From Periplaneta americana (lineage: Eukaryota; Arthropoda; Insecta; Blattodea; Blattidae), in the NCBI RefSeq assembly GCF_040183065.1, contig NC_091131.1, positions 8,628,001 to 8,692,000 on the forward strand: a stretch of DNA of 64,000 nucleotides. Direction: 5' to 3'. This document shows, in pieces, positions 52,301-59,361 of this stretch (position 1 is the stretch's first letter; each line of letters opens with the position of its first letter). The notes below the pieces were generated by a model. It was not told the origin of the DNA. It did no database searches and worked only from the letters and a program-made list of their open reading frames with translations. The position numbers were made by a program, and so were the translations under genes.

Positions 52301-55081
52301 GTAGAAATAGGGCGTTTAGAGGTAAGATGTGCATGGTAATAAATTGCAAGTACACTGTGTTTCTAAACTGTGTAGTTGCTGCTGGCTTCCATGCATTGGC
52401 TTTATGACAACAGCTAAACATGTGTTCTGTCTGAATCTGCATGATCTTCAGCTTACCAGAAAAGGTTGCTATGGTGATGTGAAGGCTATGGCGACATTCG
52501 GACAAAATTTCAACGCCAATTCCATCTGTGGCCGGAAGGAAAATGGTCTTCAGTTAATTTTTTGTGAAAATGAGATTTTTATATATTCTGAAAGTGGAAA
52601 CAATTCTCTACAATCTGGTAAAACGGTTAAAGCCAAATACGACTTCTGACTGGATTTATAGAGCGTTACCAAATGTCCTAAGTACTTTTTGAATCGAGCA
52701 CACACAGAATAAAGGACTTAAGAATATTTAATACTTTATTCCTTACAAACCATCACATGTTTACTTTCCATGTTTCTCTATTAAAAAGGTCTAACTTGTA
52801 TTTTAGCCATTTTATTTTATCACATACTGATGTCCTTTCCTTTTAAAACTTTAAGCACCAGGTAAACAGACCTATAATTGTTTAAGACTCATTTTGCATT
52901 CCTAATAATTTACGTTTCTCATTTATTTTGACATGAAAAAGGTCTTATGTTTAAATAGTCCCTTCTATTCAGTTTGGGTTCTAGTCTCAAAAGGGCTTAA
53001 ATGCGGCTATTTTTGGACATAATCAAGAAAAATTGTTAAATGAGTAACATTACCTATTTTAGAAGAAATATAAACAAATAATATCCAGGCAAAACCTCTT
53101 GATTAAAAAAACTCTGTAATTGACACCAATTTCAATCTTTCTACTGATGTCCTCAAAGTATAACATTTTTACTTAAGACCTTTTTCCTCCCGGCCACAGC
53201 CATAAAGCTGCAGCATTTGTTACAGGAGCTCCACCAGTAATGGGTCAGGTGAGAACACATCCTTTGATAAATCCACACACAAATAAGTCACACGCTGTGC
53301 AAACTCCTCGTCATGCAGGTGGTGCAGAACCTGCAGCTGGTACGGCTTCTTCAGCATGGAACGTAACACCAATGCACCGTCGAACGCGGAATGTTCAATT
53401 TCTGTAACAAACGCCGCACTGATTTTGGACTAAGTGCGATAGACAATCTGATGGCCCTTCAGAGAATGATGGACGTCCTTGTACAGGATCCGTTGTGACT
53501 GAGTACGCTTAACTTGTTGACCAGCGTGTTAAGTGTTTTGTCTGTTGGCCCAGCTTTATGGAATCGGCATTGAAATTTTGTCCGAATGTCGCCATAGCCT
53601 CCACATCACCATAGCAACCTTTTCTGGTAAGCTGAAGATCATGCAGATTCAGACAGAACACATGTTTAGCTGTTGTCACAAAGCCAATGCATGGAAGCCA
53701 GCAGCAACTACACAGTTTAGAAACACAGTATACTTGCAAATTATTACCACACATATCTTACCTCTAAACGCCATTTCTACAAAATCGATTCTTAATTTCT
53801 GGGCACCTATATTATAACACGAGTATACACAAACTTTTAAATGCTCAAGAAGGCTGTTGAGGTGAGTATATTCGTGTTAGGTAGAATGTTTTTATTCTTA
53901 GGAAAATGAGTATGTTCTAGTGGTTACGAATATATAGTCACAGAATGCACTCATACTCATAAGTAGGGCTAGGATTTTGATGAAATTCCATCTTTTTTCT
54001 AGTAAGCCAGAAACATAGCTGCTTTAGTATTTATATGTTATGTGATAAACTAAGTGTTTTAAGACATATTTGTTAGGGCATTTTTTTTTGCCTGTTTCAA
54101 CTCATAAGAGCATTTTTTGTTTTATTCGGTCATTTTGAGGCATTTTCATTTAATTTTGGCCATGAATCCCAATTATTAATGTAAAATAATGTTTATTTCC
54201 TTTGATATTTTCTCTAGCCTACATATTATGTCCATTAATATCCATTTATTTTGTATAATATTTCAATCGTTTTTCTATTTTGTATAATATTTTAACCGTT
54301 TTTCTAAGCAAATATTGCCATTTTAACGTAGTATACCCCAAGTAATGGATCAGTCCAACCACCCCTTCAATATACGTGCTAGTTTCGGATAAGAGTGGCC
54401 TTGTGCTGGACTACATCAGGTAAAATAATTAATTAAAAAGTACTACTTAGAAAAAATTATGTAAAATTAAATAAACTTAAATGTTGGTACTAGAATTTAA
54501 TTTAATTACTAGTCTAAACATTGAGTAGTACAAAACCTCTTTTCCTACTAAGCCAATTATTATCTAAGACGAATTTTTAGAACATTTTTGAAAGATTTTT
54601 AGGTCATAAATGCATTGTTTTTGAGACATTTTTTCATGATTTATAGGTCATCAAAATCCTAGCCCTACTCATTAGGCAAACCTTGAGAAAGTAGTACTTC
54701 AATTTTATTTTTACTACACATAGTATTTAATAAGTTTTAATAAACAGAATAGAAAAAGTAACTTCAATATTATGGATACTACGTTCCTAGTTTTATTATA
54801 ACGCCTATTTCCGATAAACAACGCAGGTTTACCTCGAGTCCGAGCATGCGATGGCACAGCTCCACCAGTCTCTTGGTGCCCAGCATGTTGATGGTCACGG
54901 ACAGTTTTAAGGCTTCATCGAACTTGACTGTGGCGGCAGAGTGGAACACGACAGACACAGTTCGAATCAGAAGGTTCTGATCCGTTTGACTGATTCCTAA
55001 CTCCGGTTCCGTGACATCCCCTTGGATTGGAACTATTTTGTTCAGTTCCAGCGGCCGTTCTTTCCGTAACCGTTCGAAGAG
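24309..55081 (-). CDS. Fatty acyl-CoA reductase (FAR), seven exons, 5' end missing
   Basis: Reduces long-chain fatty acyl-CoA to fatty alcohol with NADPH, for wax, cuticular lipid or pheromone synthesis, normally at ER or peroxisome membranes. The seven exons total 1344 nt, giving 447 residues and a TGA stop with no internal stop; the split codons at the joins give K132, V169, R233, I313 and K399. Order: distal part of the NAD-binding (male-sterility type) domain in exons A-D, with the catalytic YxxxK seen as YTFTK (Y141, K145); the C-terminal FAR domain in exons E-F; a hydrophobic stretch near residues 406-421 and the ending ARMIPYV in exon G. Family members are about 500 residues, so about 60-100 N-terminal residues with the TGxxGxxG motif are missing and probably lie past 64000. 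By memory it resembles the Drosophila CG5065 type. Introns run 2.1-8.2 kb and are full of transposons. The clean frame argues that the gene is functional. Confidence 0.93.
24656..25435. mobile_element. TA-flanked Tigger-like non-autonomous element
   Basis: Ends CAGTGAAACCTCTCATTTAC and (inverted) CAGTGAAACCTCTCCTTATG, with TA at 24654-24655 and 25436-25437. CAGTG-AACCTC is the usual start of Tigger-type ends. Length 780 bases, no transposase. Lies in the last FAR intron. Confidence 0.75.
25440..26355 (+). mobile_element. Decayed LINE fragment
   Basis: Frame pieces [38 protein letters not shown] and, at 25934-26173, [14 protein letters not shown]-type sequence match the thumb and tail region of Jockey/CR1-like reverse transcriptases. 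Several frameshifts and stops. The 3' end is cataaacaaataaataa. Confidence 0.65.
26585..27486 (-). mobile_element. CR1/Jockey-like LINE 3' end, family 2
   Basis: The minus strand reads [40 protein letters not shown] and [20 protein letters not shown], the C-terminal part of a non-LTR reverse transcriptase, with frame breaks. The 3' UTR carries the hallmark aggccataaggccttctctt. Related copies lie at 39710-40205 (plus) and 62746-63370 (minus). An in-frame stop near 27488 marks the truncation. Confidence 0.75.
28205..29913. mobile_element. hAT element inside the R2-like LINE
   Basis: Ends CAGCAGCGGCCGGTGATCG and (inverted) CAGTGGCGGCTGATTGACTG, with exact 8-base duplication gttcatac at 28197-28204 and 29914-29921. 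No hAT transposase remains. Its interior holds a dead Tc1-like transposon and a (TTA)n tract at about 28330-28373. Confidence 0.85.
28596..29586 (+). pseudogene. Tc1-like transposase, frameshifted
   Basis: Pieces in order: a helix-turn-helix remnant near 28600-28665 ([15 protein letters not shown]), then [20 protein letters not shown] through [13 protein letters not shown], a frameshift near 28880, and an intact 214-codon frame at 28856-29500. The DD34E triad is FSDES (D28), [10 protein letters not shown] (position 116) and [10 protein letters not shown] (E151). Position 116, normally Asp, is Glu (codon GAA at 29201), which should abolish cutting. The right end (inverted) reads CAGTAGCGTGCAAATTAATC; the left end was not found. 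Confidence 0.88.
30118..30375 (-). CDS. FAR exon F
   Basis: Encodes [35 protein letters not shown] and a stretch ending [11 protein letters not shown]. The WRF and SPxD-x-F-FDVR-I-W patterns are typical of the FAR C-terminal domain. Acceptor cagtgttgtcag region, donor gtgagtat. The first base completes an Ile codon; the last two bases join exon G to give Lys. Confidence 0.95.
30869..31565. repeat. Perfect 329-base tandem duplication between (TAA)n tracts
   Basis: The 291-base blocks at 30903-31193 and 31232-31522 look identical, and (TAA)n tracts lie before, between and after them. Unequal exchange between the microsatellites would explain it. The same 74-codon frame appears twice, which is a copy effect and not a gene family. 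Confidence 0.93.
31570..33220. other. FAR intron sequence without recognised genes
   Basis: Holds a (GA)n tract at about 31927-31952. Nothing else supported. Confidence 0.5.
33226..33836 (-). mobile_element. 0.6-kb non-autonomous DNA element, copy 1
   Basis: Inverted ends ACTGGGTGTTCATTTCAAAA and (inverted) ACTGAGTGTTCAGTTCAAAG, extending about 30 bases to TGTCATG. Roughly 85-90% like copy 2 at 38688-39282, in opposite orientation. The superfamily is uncertain; ACT before the left end hints at a short 3-base target. An 83-codon frame is shared with copy 2 but 12 of 83 residues differ, so it is not under visible constraint. Confidence 0.8.
34011..34250 (-). CDS. FAR exon E (start of the C-terminal domain)
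   Basis: Starts [19 protein letters not shown] and includes [18 protein letters not shown] and [13 protein letters not shown]. This is the join between the NAD domain and the FAR C-terminal domain. Acceptor ttgttcgcag, donor gtaagttgg. A DNA element inverted relative to the one before exon D lies 175 bases past the donor. Confidence 0.95.
34439..34788. mobile_element. Foldback element with arms of about 115 bases
   Basis: Starts GAATAACTCTTCTCGGGTTC and ends with the inverse; the arms pair over about 115 bases with few mismatches around a loop of about 120 bases. TA lies on both sides (34437-34438, 34789-34790). In FAR intron RNA this would form a long hairpin. Confidence 0.85.
34800..35645. 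repeat. Intron sequence with (TA)n microsatellite
   Basis: (TAAA)n and (TA)n tracts at about 35219-35274. No gene seen. Confidence 0.8.
35663..35859 (-). mobile_element. tRNA-derived SINE, family 2
   Basis: Read on the minus strand, the head has ATAGCGCAGTCAGTATAGCG (box A) and GGTTCGATCCC (box B); the body carries ATTTAAGTGTGCTTAAATGC and CGTCGTTAAATAAA, then poly-A. The exact 14-base duplication attacaaaggaaaa lies at 35649-35662 and 35860-35873. Confidence 0.92.
36480..37029 (-). pseudogene. DNA-transposase N-terminal remnant
   Basis: Starts at ATG 37029: [20 protein letters not shown], then [10 protein letters not shown]. After a frameshift near 36918 the frame gives [20 protein letters not shown] then [12 protein letters not shown] second block at 36480-36612 reads [20 protein letters not shown]. 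An acceptor-like ttatttcattccag near 36615 suggests an intron between the blocks. I recall this as the N-terminal part of DDE-type transposases common in cockroach annotations. No catalytic core seen. Confidence 0.5.
37211..38093 (-). mobile_element. LINE family 1, truncated copy split by a MITE
   Basis: 37211-37432 and 37843-38093 align to the 3' part of the LINE at 56329-57498 with several small deletions. The break is the MITE at 37433-37842. The 5' truncation lies only about 70 bases from the FAR exon D donor. Confidence 0.85.
37433..37842. mobile_element. 410-base TA-target MITE, copy 1
   Basis: Ends TAGTCGCGACGCTGTTATTC and (inverted) TAGTCCCGTCGCTCTAATTT, flanked by TA at 37431-37432 and 37843-37844. 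Deleting it and one TA restores the LINE sequence (cccaacTAacac), which proves the insertion. Second copy at 58074-58485. Confidence 0.92.
38163..38355 (-). CDS. FAR exon D
   Basis: Encodes [20 protein letters not shown], then a segment through [19 protein letters not shown] and [14 protein letters not shown]. The GWVDN-NGPTG and VPVD motifs are conserved in FARs. Acceptor ttttgtttcag, donor gtacttgg. A LINE fragment ends about 70 bases past the donor and a 0.6-kb DNA element lies 333 bases before the acceptor. Confidence 0.95.
38688..39282 (+). mobile_element. 0.6-kb non-autonomous DNA element, copy 2
   Basis: Ends ACTGGGTGTTCACTTCAAAA and (inverted) ACTGGGTGTTCATTTCAAAG. ACT flanks both sides, which may be a 3-base target duplication. 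Inverted relative to copy 1 at 33226-33836, with FAR exons D and E between them. Confidence 0.8.
39362..39709 (+). mobile_element. RTE-like LINE 3' end, family 3
   Basis: [20 protein letters not shown] then [17 protein letters not shown] and [16 protein letters not shown] are typical of the C-terminus of an RTE-like reverse transcriptase. The tail is (GAT)n, the microsatellite tail usual for that clade. Confidence 0.7.
39710..40205 (+). mobile_element. CR1/Jockey-like LINE family 2, 3' end
   Basis: Last coding piece [20 protein letters not shown], then a 3' UTR ending aagaaggcctgatggcctta and an ATAAATAAATAG tail, matching the hallmark of the copies at 26585 and 62746. Confidence 0.65.
40236..40317. 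repeat. (GT)n and (ATT)n microsatellites
   Basis: A (GT)n run at about 40238-40261 followed by (ATT)n at about 40267-40315. Open frames here encode only repeats. Confidence 0.95.
40318..40500 (-). mobile_element. LINE family 1, solo 3' end
   Basis: acttacttacaaatggcttt followed by about 170 bases matching the 3' end at 56329. 5'-truncated soon after the ggcctccctaaaggtctttt stretch. Confidence 0.85.
40505..41165. other. No recognised gene
   Basis: AT-rich FAR intron sequence. Confidence 0.5.
41168..42028. mobile_element. Possible DNA element with TTTATGCTCGACCAT ends
   Basis: TTTATGCTCGACCAT at the left faces ATGGTCGAGCATAAA at the right. No clear target duplication and no transposase. It encloses the SINE at 41692-42007. 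Confidence 0.35.
41692..42007 (-). mobile_element. tRNA-derived SINE, family 3
   Basis: The minus-strand head CCTCATGGTCTAGTGGTCAG (box A) and GGGTTCGATTCCC (box B) look tRNA-like over about 75 bases. It is followed by a SINE body with GAATTTTTCCTTAAAGG and GGGTTACAACTAAGCCACGG, then a T/A-rich tail. The exact 11-base duplication gttagaaatat lies at 41681-41691 and 42008-42018. Confidence 0.92.
42152..42689 (+). mobile_element. RTE-like LINE 3' fragment with one stop
   Basis: Reads [18 protein letters not shown]-stop, then [30 protein letters not shown] and [20 protein letters not shown]. The stop replaces a Trp conserved in this family (TGG to TGA). The frame is otherwise open to 42666. The tail is (ATG)n and the 12-base duplication ataggctcgttg lies at 42140-42151 and 42690-42701. 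Confidence 0.88.
43245..44215. mobile_element. Penelope-like element, head-to-head copies
   Basis: The minus strand (about 43830 down to 43250) encodes a Penelope-type tail: GLYKLKCNT, a stop, [18 protein letters not shown] and then [17 protein letters not shown] at 43594 and YIG at 43548 mark a GIY-YIG endonuclease. A plus-strand copy of the same 3' end runs 43832-44215. The two meet head to head and share 3' ends pointing outward. The exact 12-base duplication aaacagcttttg lies at 43233-43244 and 44216-44227, so the palindrome inserted as one unit. The minus copy lacks a block between ITNAN and THPND. Confidence 0.85.
44264..44373 (-). CDS. FAR exon C with YxxxK active site
   Basis: Encodes [17 protein letters not shown] and on to PVAIVRPSI. 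The YTFTK segment is the catalytic Tyr-Lys pair of the extended short-chain dehydrogenase fold. Acceptor ctttcttccag, donor gtatgttg; the first base completes a Lys codon and the last base opens a Val codon. The Penelope-like element starts only about 50 bases beyond its donor, inside the next intron. Confidence 0.95.
44400..46500. other. FAR intron B-C, no other feature
   Basis: AT-rich intron sequence with no repeat or gene recognised. Confidence 0.5.
46510..46655 (-). CDS. FAR exon B
   Basis: Encodes 48 residues plus two bases of a split Lys codon. It starts [17 protein letters not shown], a FAR hallmark, and continues through [12 protein letters not shown] to LIQALTP. Acceptor gggctcag, donor gtaagatc. 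The intron before it is about 8.2 kb and holds two large DNA elements, two SINEs and a LINE endonuclease remnant. Confidence 0.95.
46660..47705. other. FAR intron sequence without recognised feature
   Basis: Short random frames only. Confidence 0.5.
47710..48068 (-). mobile_element. Deleted mariner-like element
   Basis: Ends CGAGAATCACTCAAAAAGTA and (inverted) CGAAGATCACTCCAAAAGTA, with TA at 47708-47709 and 48069-48070. The minus strand keeps the mariner transposase tail [20 protein letters not shown] then DYVEK and stop. Length 359 bases; the catalytic region is lost. Confidence 0.82.
48379..48905 (-). mobile_element. tRNA-derived SINE, family 4, interrupted
   Basis: Minus-strand head CCATGGCGTCATGGTCTAAG, box B CTGGTTCGAGTCCTC, then a body shared with 63452-63777 (AAATTTTCTCATGAAATTTC and CGTCCACCTCTTCTTCGG). 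A 180-base hAT MITE splits the tRNA head. Confidence 0.85.
48702..48881. mobile_element. 180-base hAT MITE
   Basis: Ends CAGTGGTCATCAGC and (inverted) CAGCGGTCATCAGC. The exact 8-base duplication tcttagac lies at 48694-48701 and 48882-48889, with a central TA. Removing it restores the SINE head. Confidence 0.92.
49061..49291 (-). mobile_element. tRNA-derived SINE, family 2, second copy
   Basis: Same structure as 35663-35859, with GGTTGCGGGTTCGATCCCGG as box B region. The 12-base duplication tccatcRtttaa (one mismatch) lies at 49049-49060 and 49292-49303. Confidence 0.9.
49785..50260 (-). mobile_element. R2/R4-like LINE endonuclease fragment
   Basis: An open frame reads [46 protein letters not shown] and [15 protein letters not shown]. 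The PD at residues 22-23 and the D in IIIDPT (residue 40 from the Met at 50201) fit the restriction-like PD-(D/E)xK endonuclease at the C-terminus of R2-clade LINEs. The frame continues upstream of that Met to about 50260. No reverse transcriptase is attached. It is a separate copy from 27915-29995, on the other strand. Confidence 0.75.
50460..52260. other. FAR intron sequence without recognised feature
   Basis: AT-rich; no exon, terminal repeat or RNA gene seen. Confidence 0.5.
52264..53808. mobile_element. DNA element with inverted ends of about 260 bases
   Basis: 52264-52530 and 53540-53808 are inverted copies with about 95% identity, starting near GTTCAGAAATTAAGTATCGA. A shorter inverted pair (ctgtggccggaaggaaaa) lies further in. 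Between them the minus strand has [18 protein letters not shown] and, after a frame change, [20 protein letters not shown], resembling the helix-turn-helix linker of mariner-like transposases. Lies in the 8.2-kb intron between FAR exons A and B. Confidence 0.75.
53964..54667. mobile_element. hAT-like non-autonomous element
   Basis: Ends TAGGGCTAGGATTTTGATGA and (inverted) TAGGGCTAGGATTTTGATGA. The 8-base duplication ctcataag/ctcattag (one mismatch) lies at 53956-53963 and 54668-54675. No coding capacity. In FAR intron A-B, 158 bases from exon A. Confidence 0.8.
54833..55081 (-). CDS. FAR exon A (first exon seen)
   Basis: Encodes 83 residues from [10 protein letters not shown] to RMLGLE, phase 0 at both ends. 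The acceptor is ctgtccgcag and the donor gtaaac. It carries FAR NAD-domain signatures [14 protein letters not shown] and [15 protein letters not shown]. The frame stays open beyond the acceptor for some residues, but those do not look like FAR, so I place the exon start at the AG. The next upstream exon must end in phase 0. Confidence 0.92.
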
Positions 55082-55208
55082 CTGCGGACAGAATAAAACA
55101 AACATAAAGCTGCCATGTAAACCACGATAATTATTTCGAAGTAGGGTCAGAAGACAGGGTTTAAACTGCAATACGGCCTCGTTCAGGTGGTCCCTTCATA
55201 GTTTTGTT

Positions 55209-56052
55209 CAGTGGCGTAGCGTCAATGTAAGCTAAAAAGCTTAGCTTCCCCAGTTAATAATAATTTCATAATAAACCTGCAGTTTATGGAGAAAATTATT
55301 TATTAATTTTAATAGAATTTATATTTACGCGTTAAATATTGTGATGCGGCAGCTCAGGATGATTTGTGATGCAGCAGTAAACAAGAAGCCTGCACACACC
55401 AGCTTCCAAGCAGGCTGGTTTCTTCTGTGTAACCCACCCCGCAGATTTTCCATCCCTTTCTAACTAAACTACCCTGGTCGCAAGGCTAGCAAGAAGCTAG
55501 CTTTTACATTGAAAATAATGTAGTTTCCGAGTTATCCCTTTCGTGAGTTGTGTTCAGTTGAAGTGTTAGTGTGCATTGTGGCTGATATAATAAATAATGA
55601 GCGAAATAACAGTTCCTGACACTAATTTACTTGATTTTTTTTAGGACAATTGTATTATCAAAACTGACTTACGAACAAAAGTGTGATTTAAAAAACAAAT
55701 GACCGACTCCCTTGCTGTGAATGAAGGACACAACCAAAAGACAGACGCATACTTACGTAATGATACTAATATTGTGATTTCTCTAAGTATGACAAGGAGT
55801 GAGCTAATGTTATACGTATACGTGTCCATTTGTTAAGAGATATGTGTAAACCGTGAAATCATATTTTATTACGTATCATTCGAGGTCATGCCTTATTGGT
55901 GTTACTTACGATGTTCCAACCAATCTTCGACTGCTGACTTGAAATTGACTACTATTTATTTAAGACTGTATTTTTGTAATACGTTTTCTCATATTGCATG
56001 AAAGACAACTTGAGTTAGCTTCCCCTACTCAAAATTTCATGCTACGCCACTG
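55209..56052 (+). mobile_element. hAT-type deleted element
   Basis: Ends CAGTGGCGTAGC and its inverse, with the exact 8-base duplication gttttgtt at 55201-55208 and 56053-56060. Inside, ATG near 55597 opens MSEITVPDTNLLDFF then a stop, resembling the start of a hAT (ZMYM1-like) transposase. The rest is gone. Confidence 0.88.
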
Positions 56053-56328
56053 GTTTTGTTAGCTGTTCCCTCAGCCAGGCGATTTGTGTGTAATTGCAAT
56101 TTACACTGTTGAGGTGCCAACTTCTACCGATCAACTACGTACTATACGTAAGGGTAAACTTATATCAATTGTCCATCACGCCAAATTTAACATGCTGAAC
56201 ATAAGGTTCAAATTAAATACATACGAGTATTATCACAGAATTGTGGTATTATAATCACATATATAGAAATATTTATAATAATGTATATTTTTTAACTCTT
56301 AAATTGGCAAAACTTCATTTCTCACACT

Positions 56329-57498
56329 TACTTACTTACTTACAAATGGCTTTTAAGGAACCCGAAGGTTCATTGCCGCCCTCACATAAGCCCGCCAGCG
56401 GTCCCTATCCTGTGCAAGATTAATCCAGTCTCTATCATCATATCCCACCTCCCTCAAATCCATTTTAATATTATCCTCCCATCTACGTCTCGGCCTCCCT
56501 AAAGGTCTTTTTCCCTCCGGTCTCCCAACTAACACTCTATATGCATTTCTGGATTCGCCCATACGTGCTACATGCCCTGCCCATCTCAAACGTCTGGATT
56601 TAATGTTCCTAATTATGTCAGGTGAAGAATACAATGCGTGCAGTTCTGTGTTGTGTAACTTTCTCCATTCTCCTGTAACTTCATCCCGCTTAGCCCCAAA
56701 TATTTTCCTAAGCACCTTATTCTCAAACACCCTGAACCTATGTTCCTCTCTCAGAGTGAGAGTCCAAGTTTCACAACCATACAGAACAACCGGTAATATA
56801 ACTGTTTTATAAATTCTAACTTTCAGATTTTTGGACAGCAGACTGGATGATAAGAGCTTCTCAACCGAATAATAACACGCATTTCCCATATTTATTCTGC
56901 GTTTGATTTCCTCCCGAGTGTCATTTATATTTGTTACTGTTGCTCCAAGATATTTGAATTTTTCCACCTCTTCGAAGGATAAATCTCCAATTTTTATATT
57001 TCCATTTCGTACAATATTCTGGTCACGAGACATAATCATATACTTTGTCTTTTCGGGATTTACTTCCAAACCGATCGCTCTACTTGCTTCAAGTAAAATT
57101 TCCGTGTTTTCCCTAATCGTTTGTGTATTTTCTCCTAACATATTCACGTCATCCGCATAGACAAGAAGCTGATATAACCCGTTCAATTCCAAACCCTGCC
57201 TGTTATCCTGAACTTTCCTAATAGCATATTCAAGCGCGAAGTTAAAAAGTAAAGGTGATAGTGCATCTCCCTGCTTTAGCCCGCAGTGAATTGGAAAAGC
57301 ATCAGATAGAAACTGACCTATACGGACTCTGCTGTATGTTTCACTGAGACACATTTTAATTAATCGAACTAGTTTCTTGGGAATACCAAATTCAATAAGA
57401 ATATCATATAATACTTCCCTCTTAACCGAGTCATATGCCTTTTTGAAATCTATGAATAACTGATGTACTGTACCCTTATACTCCCATTTTTTCTCCAT
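56329..57498 (-). mobile_element. LINE family 1, 5'-truncated, RT frame intact
   Basis: Contains the 381-residue reverse transcriptase frame at 56353-57498 and a 24-base 3' UTR ending in GTAAG repeats. The 11-base duplication tttctcacact lies at 56318-56328 and 57499-57509. This is the longest of four copies of the family here (others at 15108, 37211 and 40318). Confidence 0.93.
56353..57498 (-). CDS. Non-LTR reverse transcriptase, N-terminally truncated
   Basis: 381 residues with RT motifs in order: [11 protein letters not shown] (residues 15-25, catalytic D17), [15 protein letters not shown] (73-87), [10 protein letters not shown] (112-121, catalytic D116-D117) and [10 protein letters not shown]. 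The C-terminus has [20 protein letters not shown] and [20 protein letters not shown], typical of RTE-like insect LINE proteins. The first Met lies at the truncation point and is fortuitous; the endonuclease and RT fingers are missing. No stop or frameshift, so the copy is young, but a promoter and the N-terminal domains are absent. Confidence 0.9.
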   Translation of the reverse strand: MEKKWEYKGTVHQLFIDFKKAYDSVKREVLYDILIEFGIPKKLVRLIKMCLSETYSRVRIGQFLSDAFPIHCGLKQGDALSPLLFNFALEYAIRKVQDNRQGLELNGLYQLLVYADDVNMLGENTQTIRENTEILLEASRAIGLEVNPEKTKYMIMSRDQNIVRNGNIKIGDLSFEEVEKFKYLGATVTNINDTREEIKRRINMGNACYYSVEKLLSSSLLSKNLKVRIYKTVILPVVLYGCETWTLTLREEHRFRVFENKVLRKIFGAKRDEVTGEWRKLHNTELHALYSSPDIIRNIKSRRLRWAGHVARMGESRNAYRVLVGRPEGKRPLGRPRRRWEDNIKMDLREVGYDDRDWINLAQDRDRWRAYVRAAMNLRVP

Positions 57499-57639
57499 TT
57501 TCTCACACTACCTTATTAAACCTTGTCGGACTGTAAAGAAAACATCTATCGCAATGTACATATTTTATATGTTGTGAAATTTTAATGATCAGAAATTACG
57601 TCTTTTGTTATAACAATTGCATAAATTAACCTTAATTGT

Positions 57640-58808
57640 ATATACATATATACAGACATAATAGCAGCAGCAGTAATAGGCCTACTAGCAGCAGTAGTAA
57701 TAATAGTAGCAATAGCAGTAATAGTATCAGTAGCAGTAATAGTACTACCAATAGCAGTAACAGTAATAGTACTACTAGTAGTAACAGTAGCAGTAGTAGT
57801 AACTAACAGCAATATTACTAATGGCAGTAGTAGTACTCAATAGCAGTATTAATAATGGCAGTAGTGGTAGTAGCAGTAATAGTACATAACAATATTAGTA
57901 ATGGCAGTAGCAGTGATAGTAATGGTATTAGTGATTGTAGTAGCAGTAATAACGGTACTAGTACCTATACTTATTTTTTTGAAAGATGGGTCATGACAGT
58001 TAAGCGGCCGAACTTGGAACTACAGTGCTATGTTGCTAATATGGACTACTATGCTGCCAGCTGATGGAAGCTATAGTCGCAACGCTGTTATTCCCGGCGT
58101 GACTCCTCCTCTTTGCTTACGTCTTAGGAAGTTAAGGCTCTATAAAGTCTAGGTAGGTAGTATCGTTCGCCATTTTTGTTCCTTCGTTGCCGAGCTACCA
58201 GACGAGGGATCTATTTGCCACATCATTAAACATTATCATGTCGTAGTTCCTATGATAATAAATCAAACGTACTGTAATTCAGCAAATAATTGAGCGGCAA
58301 ATAATATCCTCGTGTGCTTTCTGCGAACGCCAACGAAAGAGCCAAAATGGCGGGCGATTATTTTAAGTATTTATCCAGCCTTAGGAAATGCATAACGTCT
58401 TCCTCAGCGAATCACAAGACGCACACGTTTAAATGTAGCCGACCTGCAACGTGACTGGCTGCCGGAAATTAGAACGACGGGACTATAGCAATGGCAGCAA
58501 CAGTAATAGTAGTAACAGTAGCAGTAACTAACAGCAATATTACTAATGGCAGTAGCAGTGTTAGTAGTACTCAACTGCAGTATTAATAATGGCAGTAGTG
58601 GTAGTAGCAGTAATAGTACATAACAATATTCGTAATAGCAGTAGCAGTGATAGTAATGGTATTAGTGATTGTAGTAGCAGTAATAACGGTACTAGTACCT
58701 ATACTTCTTTTTTTGAAAGATGGGTCATGACAGTTAAGCGGCCGAACTTGGAACTACAGTGCTATGTTGCCAATATGTACTACTATGCTGCCAGCTGATG
58801 GAAGCTAG
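57640..58808. repeat. Tandem duplication, 734-base offset, (AGT/GCA)-rich
   Basis: 57750-58071 recurs at 58488-58807, including a 69-codon frame and the block gaaagatgggtcatgacagt. The sequence is rich in decayed AGT/GCA trinucleotides. The first copy holds the MITE at 58074-58485; the second has the empty TA site (ggaagcTAgtaatt at 58801-58812). Confidence 0.85.
58074..58485. mobile_element. 412-base TA-target MITE, copy 2
   Basis: Ends TAGTCGCAACGCTGTTATTC and (inverted) TAGTCCCGTCGTTCTAATTT; TA at 58072-58073 and 58486-58487. About 90% like copy 1 at 37433-37842. Confidence 0.92.
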
Positions 58809-59141
58809 TAATTGACTTTAAGATAGCTGACGTTAAAACATTCATTGACAATTGACGAGAAGGTAAGAAAACAATACAAAAATCGATAGAGAATCAAACA
58901 CGAAACGTACCAATGCTAACATTGTGTGAACAATAAATGTCCTCAAGACATTTATTAGCACTTGCCACGTGGAAACGGTACGTTTGGCAATTCAACCGCT
59001 GTTACCATAGCAACAGGCCTACCACGCTATGTGACATTCAGTTGTTTTTCCGATCGCAACGCTCCTGTCATGTCCCATCTTTAAAAAAAAAAACAAGTAT
59101 AATGGCAGTAGCAGTGGTAGTAGCTGTAATAGCGGTAGCAG

Positions 59142-59175
<34 letters not shown>

Positions 59176-59361
59176 TAACAGTAGTAGTAATAGCCTTCTC
59201 TCAGGAATAGGAATTTTTACGTGTCCTACGTATGACACATGACTTTCAACTTTAGCTCCATCCCGAAGGAAGCCATGCAAAGGGTTTTATTGCTCTTCAA
59301 AATTTATCGTCTTTGGCCGGATTTTAAGCCGCGATTAAACAGACAGATATACTCGTACGTA

